A stretch of 64,000 bases of DNA from a virus, in the IMG/VR virus record IMGVR_UViG_3300017917_000405, positions 30,729-94,728 of that record; one strand, 5' to 3'. Numbering within the stretch: position 1 is the stretch's first letter; every line of letters begins with the position of its first letter. Shown in pieces: positions 39,785-46,222 of the stretch. A program made the translations under genes and the position numbers. Under the pieces are notes generated by a model. The model saw nothing but the letters and a program-made list of their open reading frames with translations. It did no database searches and was not told where the DNA came from.

Positions 39785-40038
39785 TCCTCTTCCCCTTCCA
39801 GTAGGGAACTCAGGGCGGTGACTACTTGAACTACAGGCACAGTCGCAGCAGGATGCACACCATCGTCACCCTCAATAAACTCCATTGTTACTGCGATGCA
39901 GTCTTTGATTGCTTGCTCACGCGCCTGCTTGATAAGTTCGCAACGGCATGTAACCCAACCCTGAACATATGTGGCTGTTCCGTGTGAATGCTTAATTGGT
40001 TGTGGATCATCACAAGGACATAACGGATCATGCTTCAT
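39781..40038 (-). CDS. Cys-rich helical protein (repeat family A)
   Basis: 85 residues, ATG at 40038 after GGAGGAAAAG. MKHDPLCPCDDPQPIKHSHG...CRCELIKQAREQAIKDCIAV. The start pattern (basic/His, then CxC) and a following helix recur in the next three upstream genes, suggesting tandem paralogues of a small zinc protein. Confidence 0.65.
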   Translation of the reverse strand: MKHDPLCPCDDPQPIKHSHGTATYVQGWVTCRCELIKQAREQAIKDCIAVTMEFIEGDDGVHPAATVPVVQVVTALSSLLEGEEE

Positions 40039-40345
40039 CTTTTCCTCCAATTTTTAGCAAGGGTCTAATAAGATCTCCTATATCTGGAACAATGGCACAC
40101 CAATCACATTGTGGATTATCTTCATCAAGACATTCATCATGTACTGATCTATTAATAATGTCAAGGGTATCTAGAATACCCATCTGATACCCCACATCAT
40201 ATGAACGTGCCCTCATTTTTTCTTCATAAGTAGGAGGAGGATCTTCTTCGCAGGTACATGAAACACATCTATCTGTTTCTGCACTAATTAAAAAGCATCC
40301 TCGTTCGTCTGCATTATTGCAAGGACATTCGGGTTTGTGTGTCAT
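40028..40345 (-). CDS. Cys-rich helical protein (repeat family B)
   Basis: 105 residues. MTHKPECPCNNADERGCFLISAETDRCVSCTCEED then a helix with RARSYDVGYQMGILDTLDIINR. Resembles its neighbours (MTHDELC..., MKHDPLC...), each pairing an N-terminal Cys motif with a YxxGYxxG-like helix. Function unknown. Confidence 0.65.
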   Translation of the reverse strand: MTHKPECPCNNADERGCFLISAETDRCVSCTCEEDPPPTYEEKMRARSYDVGYQMGILDTLDIINRSVHDECLDEDNPQCDWCAIVPDIGDLIRPLLKIGGKDEA

Positions 40346-40554
40346 TCCTTATCCCTAATATATACTCTGTCACCTTTTTCAGCAAAGGCTTCCATCCAAA
40401 ATCCTAGATCCTCAGGAGGGGTAAATCCAATAAAGCACATCATTCTATCATCGTTATATCTTACCCATATGTCATAGCCTTCTTGTCCCGTCGCTGTCAT
40501 ACCCTGCGAGGAATGAGTGCTACATTCTGTATAGGTAAAAATGATATCAGCCAT
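40342..40554 (-). CDS. Hypothetical protein
   Basis: 70 residues, overlapping both neighbours. MADIIFTYTECSTHSSQGMTATGQEGYDIWVRYNDDRMMCFIGFTPPEDLGFWMEAF, beta-rich. Family not recognised. Confidence 0.6.
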   Translation of the reverse strand: MADIIFTYTECSTHSSQGMTATGQEGYDIWVRYNDDRMMCFIGFTPPEDLGFWMEAFAEKGDRVYIRDKE

Positions 40555-40726
40555 CGCGTTTCTCCATTTTGGTTATTTCCTTTAAATGTGCTGCCATCTT
40601 TTCTCCAGCAACGATACCTTCTTTATAGCCCTGTCCCCAAGATTCTTTGCGTGCCAAAGCAATCTCATGGCAGCAACAGGCATACCTTGGATCTTCTTTA
40701 GTCATACAGAATCTATCGTGCTTCAT
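40547..40726 (-). CDS. Cys-rich helical protein (repeat family C)
   Basis: 59 residues, overlapping its neighbours. MKHDRFCMTKEDPRYACCCHEIALARKESWGQGYKEGIVAGEKMAAHLKEITK: a Cys cluster followed by a GYxEG helix like families A, B and D. Function unknown. Confidence 0.6.
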   Translation of the reverse strand: MKHDRFCMTKEDPRYACCCHEIALARKESWGQGYKEGIVAGEKMAAHLKEITKMEKRDG

Positions 40727-40895
40727 TCTTGATCTTTTTTAACCTTTTCTTGAATTTAGCCTTGTACTTTATCTTTGCATCATTATATCCGATAACATAC
40801 GACTTTTCATGCTGATTATTTCTAATCTTTTTAATCATTGCACAGTCACATACTCCAAATGCAATAGATCCCATACAAAGTTCATCGTGTGTCAT
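40713..40895 (-). CDS. Cys-containing basic protein (repeat family D)
   Basis: 60 residues. MTHDELCMGSIAFGVCDCAMIKKIRNNQHEKSYVIGYNDAKIKYKAKFKKRLKKIKNEAR: Cys motif, YVIGYNDA helix and a very basic tail. Overlaps the upstream gene by four bases. Confidence 0.6.
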   Translation of the reverse strand: MTHDELCMGSIAFGVCDCAMIKKIRNNQHEKSYVIGYNDAKIKYKAKFKKRLKKIKNEAR

Positions 40896-41065
40896 CGGTA
40901 CTTCTTCCGCAACTGCCGTCGCAGTCCAGCCTTAACAAGTTGCTGATAAGCCTGACCATAGAGTTTTTCAACTCCCTCGCCACCTTTACCAGAAACAATA
41001 CGCTTTAGGTTTCCAGAGGCAGCATCCATGTCTCGCTCTAGGCGATCCTTTTCTTCCTGTGTCAT
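40892..41065 (-). CDS. 57-residue basic helical protein
   Basis: ATG at 41065 after AAAAGGAGTGTT, a strong ribosome binding site, so this is the first gene of the overlapping run. MTQEEKDRLERDMDAASGNLKRIVSGKGGEGVEKLYGQAYQQLVKAGLRRQLRKKYR. Possibly nucleic-acid binding. Confidence 0.65.
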   Translation of the reverse strand: MTQEEKDRLERDMDAASGNLKRIVSGKGGEGVEKLYGQAYQQLVKAGLRRQLRKKYR

Positions 41066-41106
41066 AACACTCCTTTTTGTATCTCAGGGTTTTGTCGGTT
41101 TCCGCG

Positions 41107-41179
41107 CTGGAACGGCAGGATTCGAACCTGCGACTTAGGGATTAACAATCCCCCACTCTGCCAACTGAGTTACGTTCCA
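41107..41179 (-). tRNA. tRNA-Asn (GTT)
   Basis: Acceptor TGGAACG/CGTTCCA, D-arm ACTC..GAGT with GG, anticodon loop TTGTTAA, canonical T-arm GCAGG TTCGAAT CCTGC and discriminator G. CCA is not encoded. Its 5' end overlaps the upstream Cys-rich gene. Confidence 0.95.
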
Positions 41180-41295
41180 TTGTTACATTTGCAAAGGGTA
41201 TCTGGATGATAGTTTCTGAACAATCCATCAAGATGTTCTCCACAACCAGACCAAGTATATTTATTGCAAGTCTGACATACGACTACGCTACACAT
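41170..41295 (-). CDS. 41-residue zinc-ribbon protein overlapping tRNA-Asn
   Basis: MCSVVVCQTCNKYTWSGCGEHLDGLFRNYHPDTLCKCNNGT resembles small phage zinc ribbons (CxTCxKxTWxGCGxH...CxC). Its TAA stop is made of tRNA-Asn bases 8-10, so tRNA 5' processing would remove the stop codon from this message. Confidence 0.6.
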   Translation of the reverse strand: MCSVVVCQTCNKYTWSGCGEHLDGLFRNYHPDTLCKCNNGT

Positions 41296-41315
41296 AGCAT
41301 AATTGTATATCATAG

Positions 41316-41386
41316 AGCCACTAGAAGGTATCGCGCCCTCTTCACCGCTTTACAAGAACGGTGCATTACTTTTATGCTATAGTGGC
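41316..41386 (-). tRNA. Atypical tRNA-Thr (TGT)
   Basis: All four stems pair: acceptor GCCACTA/TAGTGGC, D GCAT/ATGC, anticodon CCGTT/AGCGG with loop CTTGTAA, T GAGGG/CCTTC. The D-loop AAAAGTA lacks the G18G19 pair and the T-loop CGCGATA lacks T54T55. Four-base variable loop. Same architecture as tRNA-Gly at 42334. Confidence 0.8.
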
Positions 41387-41814
41387 AAATCTAGTCTCCA
41401 ACTGCCAAACTCTTTTGCTGTTCTTCTTCTGTGGCAGTTAACACACACAGTATCACATTTATCTAATTCTTCAATTAATTCTTCTATTGGAACTTTTATT
41501 CTTCTCAAACTTGAAATAGTATATTTTTTTTCTTTACTATTTCTATGATCAAGTTCCATTACTACTGGATCTTTTTCACCGCAATCCATACACCCAGTAA
41601 CAATTTTTTGTGCAATATATGCGTCTACCTTTGCTGTCCATATATTATCGTTATTTTTTACATATACGTCTTTATGCTTATTATATTTTTCTGGATTATT
41701 TTTATAATATTGCCTCATATATGCCGCGTAGCATGGTTTACACCTTGACCTACTTCCAGAAACTAAATTTTCTTTCGTAAGTTTTTGATTACACGATATA
41801 CAGTAATTTCTCAT
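41377..41814 (-). CDS. HNH endonuclease between tRNA genes
   Basis: 145 residues from ATG 41814; a longer reading would run through tRNA-Ile. N-terminal zinc finger (CISCNQKL...CKPC), then HNH: GCMDCGEKDPVVMELDHRNS, KCDTVCVNCHRRRT. The TAG stop is bases 8-10 of the atypical tRNA-Thr. Very AT-rich, consistent with a mobile nuclease. Confidence 0.88.
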   Translation of the reverse strand: MRNYCISCNQKLTKENLVSGSRSRCKPCYAAYMRQYYKNNPEKYNKHKDVYVKNNDNIWTAKVDAYIAQKIVTGCMDCGEKDPVVMELDHRNSKEKKYTISSLRRIKVPIEELIEELDKCDTVCVNCHRRRTAKEFGSWRLDLPL

Positions 41815-41839
41815 GTTATAAGTATAACATAACTTATAG

Positions 41840-41913
41840 TACGCAGCCAGGGAATTGAACCCTGCTCTAAGTTGCTTATAAGACGACTTCTGACCACCAG
41901 CCAGCCGCTGCGC
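41840..41913 (-). tRNA. tRNA-Ile (TAT), slightly irregular
   Basis: Acceptor GCGCAGC/GCTGCGT (one G-T), D-loop with GG, anticodon loop CTTATAA, T-arm CAGGG TTCAATT CCCTG, discriminator A. The anticodon stem has one C-A mismatch and extends two extra pairs, so the anticodon call is provisional. Would read AUA, a codon common in this AT-rich genome. Confidence 0.7.
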
Positions 41914-41953
41914 CAAGCAGTTTTATATGCTTATTATATGTCCTACAACTAGG

Positions 41954-42208
41954 CTATGTCAAGCCCAACTTCTGATAGAAATCATTCTTAGGAAATGCAC
42001 CAACAATATTTGCTAGAACCTCTCCATTATTTTCAAGAATGAATGTTGGTACGCCAGAGACACCGCTGACCTTTGCCATATCTGGATTCTGGTCAATGTC
42101 GATCATTTCATATTCAATTTCTGGGTGCTCTTCAATTACCTGCTTGATGATAGGCTTCATCATCTTGCATGGCTGACACCATTCTGCTGTGAAATGCTTT
42201 AATTTCAT
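41954..42208 (-). CDS. Thioredoxin-like protein
   Basis: 84 residues after AAAGGAGAAAT. Redox motif WCQPC (Cys11, Cys14) and cis-Pro loop GVPTF complete a minimal thioredoxin fold. Likely electron donor to the class II ribonucleotide reductase. Confidence 0.92.
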   Translation of the reverse strand: MKLKHFTAEWCQPCKMMKPIIKQVIEEHPEIEYEMIDIDQNPDMAKVSGVSGVPTFILENNGEVLANIVGAFPKNDFYQKLGLT

Positions 42209-42232
42209 ATTTCTCCTTTATTAGTATTGCCG

Positions 42233-42305
42233 CGCCCCTGGTAGGAATCGAACCTACGACTAATGGATTAGAAGTCCACTACTCTATCCGCTGAGTTACA
42301 GAGGC
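42233..42305 (-). tRNA. tRNA-Arg (TCT)
   Basis: Acceptor GCCTCTG/CAGGGGC, D-arm ACTC AGCGGATA GAGT, anticodon loop CTTCTAA, T-arm GTAGG TTCGATT CCTAC, discriminator G. Reads AGA, a rare codon in many actinobacteria but frequent here. Confidence 0.95.
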
Positions 42306-42333
42306 AAGCGACAAAACATCAACTTCCCAAGCG

Positions 42334-42404
42334 AGCGACAGACGGGTAACGCTCCCGCGTATCCAGTTTGGAAGACTGGCGCATTGCTTTTATGCTACTG
42401 TCGC
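42334..42404 (-). tRNA. Atypical tRNA-Gly (TCC)
   Basis: Acceptor GCGACAG/CTGTCGC, D GCAT/ATGC with loop AAAAGCA, anticodon CCAGT/ACTGG with loop CTTCCAA, T GCGGG/CCCGT with loop AGCGTTA, discriminator T. The T54T55 and G18G19 contacts are missing, as in the atypical tRNA-Thr. Its 5' end overlaps the endonuclease VII-like gene. Confidence 0.8.
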
Positions 42405-42913
42405 GTATTTTTTAAATAGTTTGCAAGATTTATTGCACTATTATAATTATCATCTAAAAGACCAATAGCGCGATTGCATTTATCACACAAAAGACCTCTA
42501 ACACATTTACCACAAGATCCCTTTTCTTTATTACAACAAGAATGGTCATGATCTACAGATAAATTTTTCCCACTATTTTCTTTTTTTGTTCTTCCACAAA
42601 TATAACATCCACCACTATTTTTGTCAAGCATTTTTGTATATTCTTCAATACTAATGCCATAGTGTTGCTGTAAATATAACTCTCTTTTAACAATAGATTG
42701 ACAATCAAGACACCTTGATTTATGCGTCCATTTTTGTATATCTTCAATACTAAATATTTTTTTACAGCGAGAACACATTTTTTGTTTATCATTATTTATT
42801 TGCCAACCAAGATTTCTTCTTTTTGGAGGAAGTTTTCCTCTTTTAACACAATTGCTGCACATCCCATGAGACTTTGCACCTTCTCTAATGCATCCATTAA
42901 TACATTTGGTCAT
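42395..42913 (-). CDS. Endonuclease VII-like (HNH) nuclease
   Basis: 172 residues from ATG 42913, which lies just after a TACAAT box (leaderless possible). N-terminal Cys pairs (CINGC...CSNC, CSRC...CLDC), then the endonuclease VII core: GISIEEYTKMLDKNSGGCYICGR, LSVDHDHSC, CVRGLLCDKCNRAIGLLDDN. Family members resolve Holliday junctions or act as mobile nucleases. Its TAG stop is bases 8-10 of the atypical tRNA-Gly. Confidence 0.9.
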   Translation of the reverse strand: MTKCINGCIREGAKSHGMCSNCVKRGKLPPKRRNLGWQINNDKQKMCSRCKKIFSIEDIQKWTHKSRCLDCQSIVKRELYLQQHYGISIEEYTKMLDKNSGGCYICGRTKKENSGKNLSVDHDHSCCNKEKGSCGKCVRGLLCDKCNRAIGLLDDNYNSAINLANYLKNTRQ

Positions 42914-42934
42914 ATTTAATTGTACCACAAATAA

Positions 42935-43438
42935 TTAAATATATGCCCAGTCTGGGTCTGGAGTATAGTCCTTTGCGTGTCCAGCAACAGGCCAAAAGTA
43001 ATTACATTTTTCACAACATGATACTTTTTGTTTTGTTCCTTCATACCAGAAGTCAGCGTAGAACCACATATCTTTAAGATACAGGTTTTGACGATGTGAG
43101 TTATGTACCCTCATGTCGCCCAACCATGGCGGCATTACGATACCATTGCCACGAAACCAGTTAGCATCATGCATCTGCTCAATTGCAGTCCAGTTCTTTT
43201 CTACACTTATGCCACGAGCAATGCATTCATTTTTAATAGCAGTAAGGTATAGATACAAAGCATTATCATAGTTGCGCCACATCTTTACTGCTGGATGGTT
43301 TACCCAAGCACCAGATGTTCTATTCGACGAAATGATCTGATAAATTTGCCTACCTTCAAGTAGTTGTTTGTTTAACCTGCGGTTATCAAGTGATTGTGCA
43401 GATTTATTAAAGTTTTTGAACGGAACAAAGGTTTGCAT
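42935..43438 (-). CDS. MSMEG_6728 / pyrimidine-dimer glycosylase-like protein
   Basis: 167 residues. MQTFVPFKNFNKSAQSLDNRRLNKQLLEGRQIYQIIS...WVNHPAVKMWRNYDNALYLYLTAIKNECIARG follows the Pyr_excise/MSMEG_6728 family seen in actinobacteria and their phages. A late CCEKC may bind metal. T4 DenV is a distant relative, but the catalytic N-terminal Thr is not conserved, so a repair activity is only possible. Confidence 0.85.
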   Translation of the reverse strand: MQTFVPFKNFNKSAQSLDNRRLNKQLLEGRQIYQIISSNRTSGAWVNHPAVKMWRNYDNALYLYLTAIKNECIARGISVEKNWTAIEQMHDANWFRGNGIVMPPWLGDMRVHNSHRQNLYLKDMWFYADFWYEGTKQKVSCCEKCNYFWPVAGHAKDYTPDPDWAYI

Positions 43439-43526
43439 TATTGCCTTTCTGTTGTAGCAATTGTATCAGCGTTTGGTAGATATTGCAATAGAAATGAATA
43501 AAATTATAAATGAAATAATAATTAAA

Positions 43527-43802
43527 CTAAATACTAGATTTAGACTCACGTTCTTCATTCTTTTCAATAATTAAAAGCATATTTTCTTCATTATCAAGAA
43601 TTAAATTTCTGTCAACGTGTGAGGGAATATGATCTCCGATAGACCGATGATATTCAATATGTCGTAGCATCTCGCTTGTTGAATACGCCTTAAATGATCC
43701 TAAATCACTTCTAGCAGAACATCCACAACAACAAAGATAGCCATCAACATCCATATAAATATATGCATCGCTACCTTCCCAGCCGAACCTACAATAACTC
43801 AT
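43527..43802 (-). CDS. Small Cys-cluster protein
   Basis: 91 residues. MSYCRFGWEGSDAYIYMDVDGYLCCCGCSARSDLGSF then a helix with EMLRHIEYHRSIGDHIP and an acidic end. The CCCGC cluster suggests metal binding. The pattern MSYCRF...YIYxDVxG..CCxC is common in actinophages; role unknown. Confidence 0.75.
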   Translation of the reverse strand: MSYCRFGWEGSDAYIYMDVDGYLCCCGCSARSDLGSFKAYSTSEMLRHIEYHRSIGDHIPSHVDRNLILDNEENMLLIIEKNEERESKSSI

Positions 43803-44556
43803 TTTTATCTCCTATACTATTTGGCTTCTGGTGATTATTAAATTTATTTCCATATATATCTGTTCCAGAATAATATGTTCTATCAAAAATTTCACCAATG
43901 TTTATTAAATTTTGCCTTACGCTATTATGATCCTTAGTTGCTGATATATTATTTTTTATAAAATCATCAGACATTACTTCGTTAGCATTAATTATAGAAT
44001 ACTCTTGAAACGCCCCTCTTTCAAATGGTATTAGGCAGGCTATTGGGTGTCCAGGAGCAACAACTACTTTTAAGTTTTCAATATTTAAAATAATATTTAT
44101 CGTAAACGTATGTTTGAGGTTATCTGTTTCAACAACCCCGCACATAGTAGTCATGTTTGGATTAACATAATTTGGTGGGTTCATTGTCATTAAATTTATA
44201 TTTTTAGGTGTTTTTAATATAAATGGTAATTCAATTGTAATAATTCCATATCCAAAATGAGAAGTTACAGTAACATTTGACCGATCTACAATATCTTCAT
44301 AGTCATCGAAAAACGTTACTATGGTATCAGATGGCAGATCTCCTCCGTTCCACACGGCCTCAAATCCATACGGAACAGACACCGAAAATCCCTGCTGATT
44401 TCCAATTATAAGAGGAAGGCATCTATAAAAATCTGTTGTAAACCAATTTCTACGAATCACACCATTGAAAGGAGCAATTATGTCTGGCAGTTTGCTCATA
44501 TCAAATGTGGTCGCTGGAATCGCAACAATAGTTTTATCTGGAACTTCATCAAACAT
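43789..44556 (-). CDS. DUF6065-family protein
   Basis: 255 residues starting at the upstream stop (TAATG). RCLPLIIGNQQGFSVSVPYGFEAVWNGGD, FGYGIITIELPFILKTP and GVVETDN...GHPIACLIPFERG are the DUF6065 landmarks. Two further related proteins lie at 51190-52637. The end block resembles dUTPase motif 3. Function unknown. Confidence 0.75.
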   Translation of the reverse strand: MFDEVPDKTIVAIPATTFDMSKLPDIIAPFNGVIRRNWFTTDFYRCLPLIIGNQQGFSVSVPYGFEAVWNGGDLPSDTIVTFFDDYEDIVDRSNVTVTSHFGYGIITIELPFILKTPKNINLMTMNPPNYVNPNMTTMCGVVETDNLKHTFTINIILNIENLKVVVAPGHPIACLIPFERGAFQEYSIINANEVMSDDFIKNNISATKDHNSVRQNLINIGEIFDRTYYSGTDIYGNKFNNHQKPNSIGDKNELL

Positions 44557-44717
44557 TAGTTATTCTTTAACAATCTATTTAATTCTTCTTCAATATTTTC
44601 TAATTTTTCTTTTACTAAAGGAAGAACAGTTTCGCAAGACCTACATAAATCGTTTGTTTTAATAAACTTATATGCTGGTCCACCACAAAATGCACAGTTA
44701 TAGATTGACACGACCAT
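44556..44717 (-). CDS. 53-residue zinc-ribbon coiled-coil protein
   Basis: ATG 44717, overlapping the previous gene. MVVSIYNCAFCGGPAYKFIKTNDLCRSCETVL has two CxxC pairs; the C-terminal ENIEEELNRLLKNN is helical. Function unknown. Confidence 0.65.
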   Translation of the reverse strand: MVVSIYNCAFCGGPAYKFIKTNDLCRSCETVLPLVKEKLENIEEELNRLLKNN

Positions 44718-44955
44718 GCTTCCATTCTGAGTAACCCAACTCTTCAGGCTCGGCGTTCTTGCGAACAATCTTTTGCTGTAATTGGTCCATAGACATTGCA
44801 ATTGCCTGCCCTATTTGCTCCATAGCAATAAAGATATCTTCTGGGTGATACTTCTCGCCCTCTTTAAAATACTTTGATTCATAAAGGACTCCGATAACAA
44901 GGTCAGCGAACTCGTCTGGAGTCATGTAGGTAATCCTATTTAGTTCTTGTGACAT
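44698..44955 (-). CDS. Hypothetical helical protein
   Basis: 85 residues overlapping both neighbours. MSQELNRITYMTPDEFADLVIGVLYESKYF...AMEQIGQAIAMSMDQLQQKI, all-helical, acidic. No family recognised. Confidence 0.65.
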   Translation of the reverse strand: MSQELNRITYMTPDEFADLVIGVLYESKYFKEGEKYHPEDIFIAMEQIGQAIAMSMDQLQQKIVRKNAEPEELGYSEWKHGRVNL

Positions 44956-45098
44956 TTACAACCACACTTTCCAAAACTAAACTGATAAGGACAATCCTTA
45001 TCATGTCCCGTCAAGCACCAGCCCGACTTCGTTTCTAATTGTACATCAGGTGTCGGAGGCTTGTCAATAAAATTTTCTAACTTCTTTTTTCTAGCCAT
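44940..45098 (-). CDS. 52-residue Cys-rich protein
   Basis: ATG 45098 (MARKKKLENFIDK). The C-terminal CLTGHDKDCPYQFSFGKCGCKCHKN offers several zinc ligands; similar tails occur in other actinophage mini-proteins. Overlaps the HAD phosphatase gene. Confidence 0.6.
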   Translation of the reverse strand: MARKKKLENFIDKPPTPDVQLETKSGWCLTGHDKDCPYQFSFGKCGCKCHKN

Positions 45099-45531
45099 TC
45101 CAACCCTCCACGGTAGTAGTAGGTATTCCATTCTCTTCCCACAATCTAATTACATTTGGATTATCATCAACTGCATGAACTACAAAATAGTCTTCATTAA
45201 CTAGTTTTAGAATATCTTTTTTAACTTCATAGTCTGGTCGATAATCATTATTATCACGCATATAAAGGTAATCATATGGAACCATAAACTTTGTTAGCCA
45301 TAGTTCTGTCTGCATTCTCCATCTATTATGTCTTGCCGTGACAACAATAATTCTATGTCCTTTCAGCCTTGCCCTTACTGCCATATCTATAACATAGTCG
45401 TGCGCTGGAGCATTGAGAGCACCACTATGAAATGCATCAAAGTCTTTTGGTTTCTTTAAAACATGATGAACAATAGAACTTGTATCCACCAGCGTTCCAT
45501 CAACATCAAAGATGTATGCAGTTGGCTTCAT
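45091..45531 (-). CDS. HAD-family phosphatase (polynucleotide 3'-phosphatase-like)
   Basis: 146 residues. Motif I YIFDVDGTLVDTS (Asp9, Asp11), motif II IIVVTAR, and VHAVDDNPNVIRLWEENGI for motif IV. The short cap and RxxxEL-type middle resemble the 3'-phosphatase half of T4 PseT, without the kinase domain. Probably trims DNA or RNA ends, or acts on nucleotides. Confidence 0.88.
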   Translation of the reverse strand: MKPTAYIFDVDGTLVDTSSIVHHVLKKPKDFDAFHSGALNAPAHDYVIDMAVRARLKGHRIIVVTARHNRWRMQTELWLTKFMVPYDYLYMRDNNDYRPDYEVKKDILKLVNEDYFVVHAVDDNPNVIRLWEENGIPTTTVEGWNG

Positions 45532-45716
45532 GGCTTCCTATAAAAATATTCTTCTGGAACAATACTATTAATCTTTTTTATTGTTCTACGCATTGCTGTA
45601 TTCTTTTTAAGACCAATAGAACCAGCATGAACAATGTATGAGTTTGCTGGAGAAGAGATAAGGTACGCCTCGCTCTTCCAAAAGATTCCTTTTTTAAATA
45701 AAATAATCTTATACAT
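45528..45716 (-). CDS. 62-residue basic protein
   Basis: Overlaps both neighbours. MYKIILFKKGIFWKSEAYLISSPANSYIVHAGSIGLKKNTAMRRTIKKI, basic and beta-like. Function unknown. Confidence 0.6.
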   Translation of the reverse strand: MYKIILFKKGIFWKSEAYLISSPANSYIVHAGSIGLKKNTAMRRTIKKINSIVPEEYFYRKP

Positions 45717-45894
45717 CGTACTGGGCCAAGTCTAGCGGAGTTGGCGCAGTAATCTTTGTACCACAGTAGGCACATTCAGCGTCTAACAAATACATTCCAA
45801 TCTCGTAATCTTCGTCAAACTTCACCTGAACGGTAAATAGATCAGACGAGCAACTTGGGCATTCTCTAGTAGGAATACCGCGAGCGTCCATCAT
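45709..45894 (-). CDS. 61-residue zinc-ribbon protein
   Basis: CPSCSSDLFTVQVKFDEDYEIGMYLLDAECAYCGTKI: classical zinc ribbon with two CxxC knuckles. Starts at the stop of a 20-codon leader peptide and could be translationally coupled to it. Confidence 0.7.
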   Translation of the reverse strand: MMDARGIPTRECPSCSSDLFTVQVKFDEDYEIGMYLLDAECAYCGTKITAPTPLDLAQYDV

Positions 45895-45956
45895 TATGCT
45901 CCTTCATAATAAAACATTAAGACTTCTTCGTAGTCGTCATAAAATGACTCATCCAC
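45894..45956 (-). CDS. 20-residue leaderless leader peptide
   Basis: GTG at 45956, seven bases after the -10 box, VDESFYDDYEEVLMFYYEGA, TAA overlapping the next ATG. Very acidic and aromatic. May be a regulatory upstream reading frame rather than a functional protein. Confidence 0.45.
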   Translation of the reverse strand: MDESFYDDYEEVLMFYYEGA

Positions 45957-45962
45957 TCCCTA

Positions 45963-45992
45963 ATTGTACAACAGAGAGTGGATGTATGTCAA
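45963..45992 (-). promoter_or_regulatory. Strong sigma-70-like promoter
   Basis: On the minus strand TTGACA (45992-45987), 18-base spacer, TACAAT (45968-45963). Drives the zinc-ribbon/HAD operon running leftwards. Confidence 0.8.
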
Positions 45993-46145
45993 CTATGACT
46001 GACGGGCAAAAATGGCATCTATTTCTGCCTTATGCGATGGTGTCAGCGCGGCATTCCTTAGACGATCCCATTCCTTCTGGATATTTTCTACTTCGCTTGT
46101 GGCTCTGTCTTGAAAAAGTCCAGCAAAAATTGAATATGCTTTCAT
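45993..46145 (-). CDS. 50-residue helical protein
   Basis: ATG 46145 after AAGGAGGAATA. MKAYSIFAGLFQDRATSEVENIQKEWDRLRNAALTPSHKAEIDAIFARQS. Own promoter just upstream. Function unknown. Confidence 0.7.
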   Translation of the reverse strand: MKAYSIFAGLFQDRATSEVENIQKEWDRLRNAALTPSHKAEIDAIFARQS

Positions 46146-46172
46146 TATTCCTCCTTGTGGGTTGATATATCT

Positions 46173-46201
46173 ATCATAACAATGAAAGCGTTTCCAGTCA
46201 A
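46173..46201 (-). promoter_or_regulatory. Sigma-70-like promoter
   Basis: TTGACT (46201-46196), 17-base spacer, TATGAT (46178-46173) on the minus strand, 28 bases before the start of the 50-residue gene. The spacer includes GAAACGCTTTC, an imperfect palindrome. Confidence 0.8.
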
Positions 46202-46222
46202 CCGCTAAGACTGTGAGACTGA

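Noticed and set aside
40713-41065. Toxin-antitoxin pair
   Set aside because: Two small basic genes are coupled, but neither shows a recognisable toxin fold or DNA-binding antitoxin motif.
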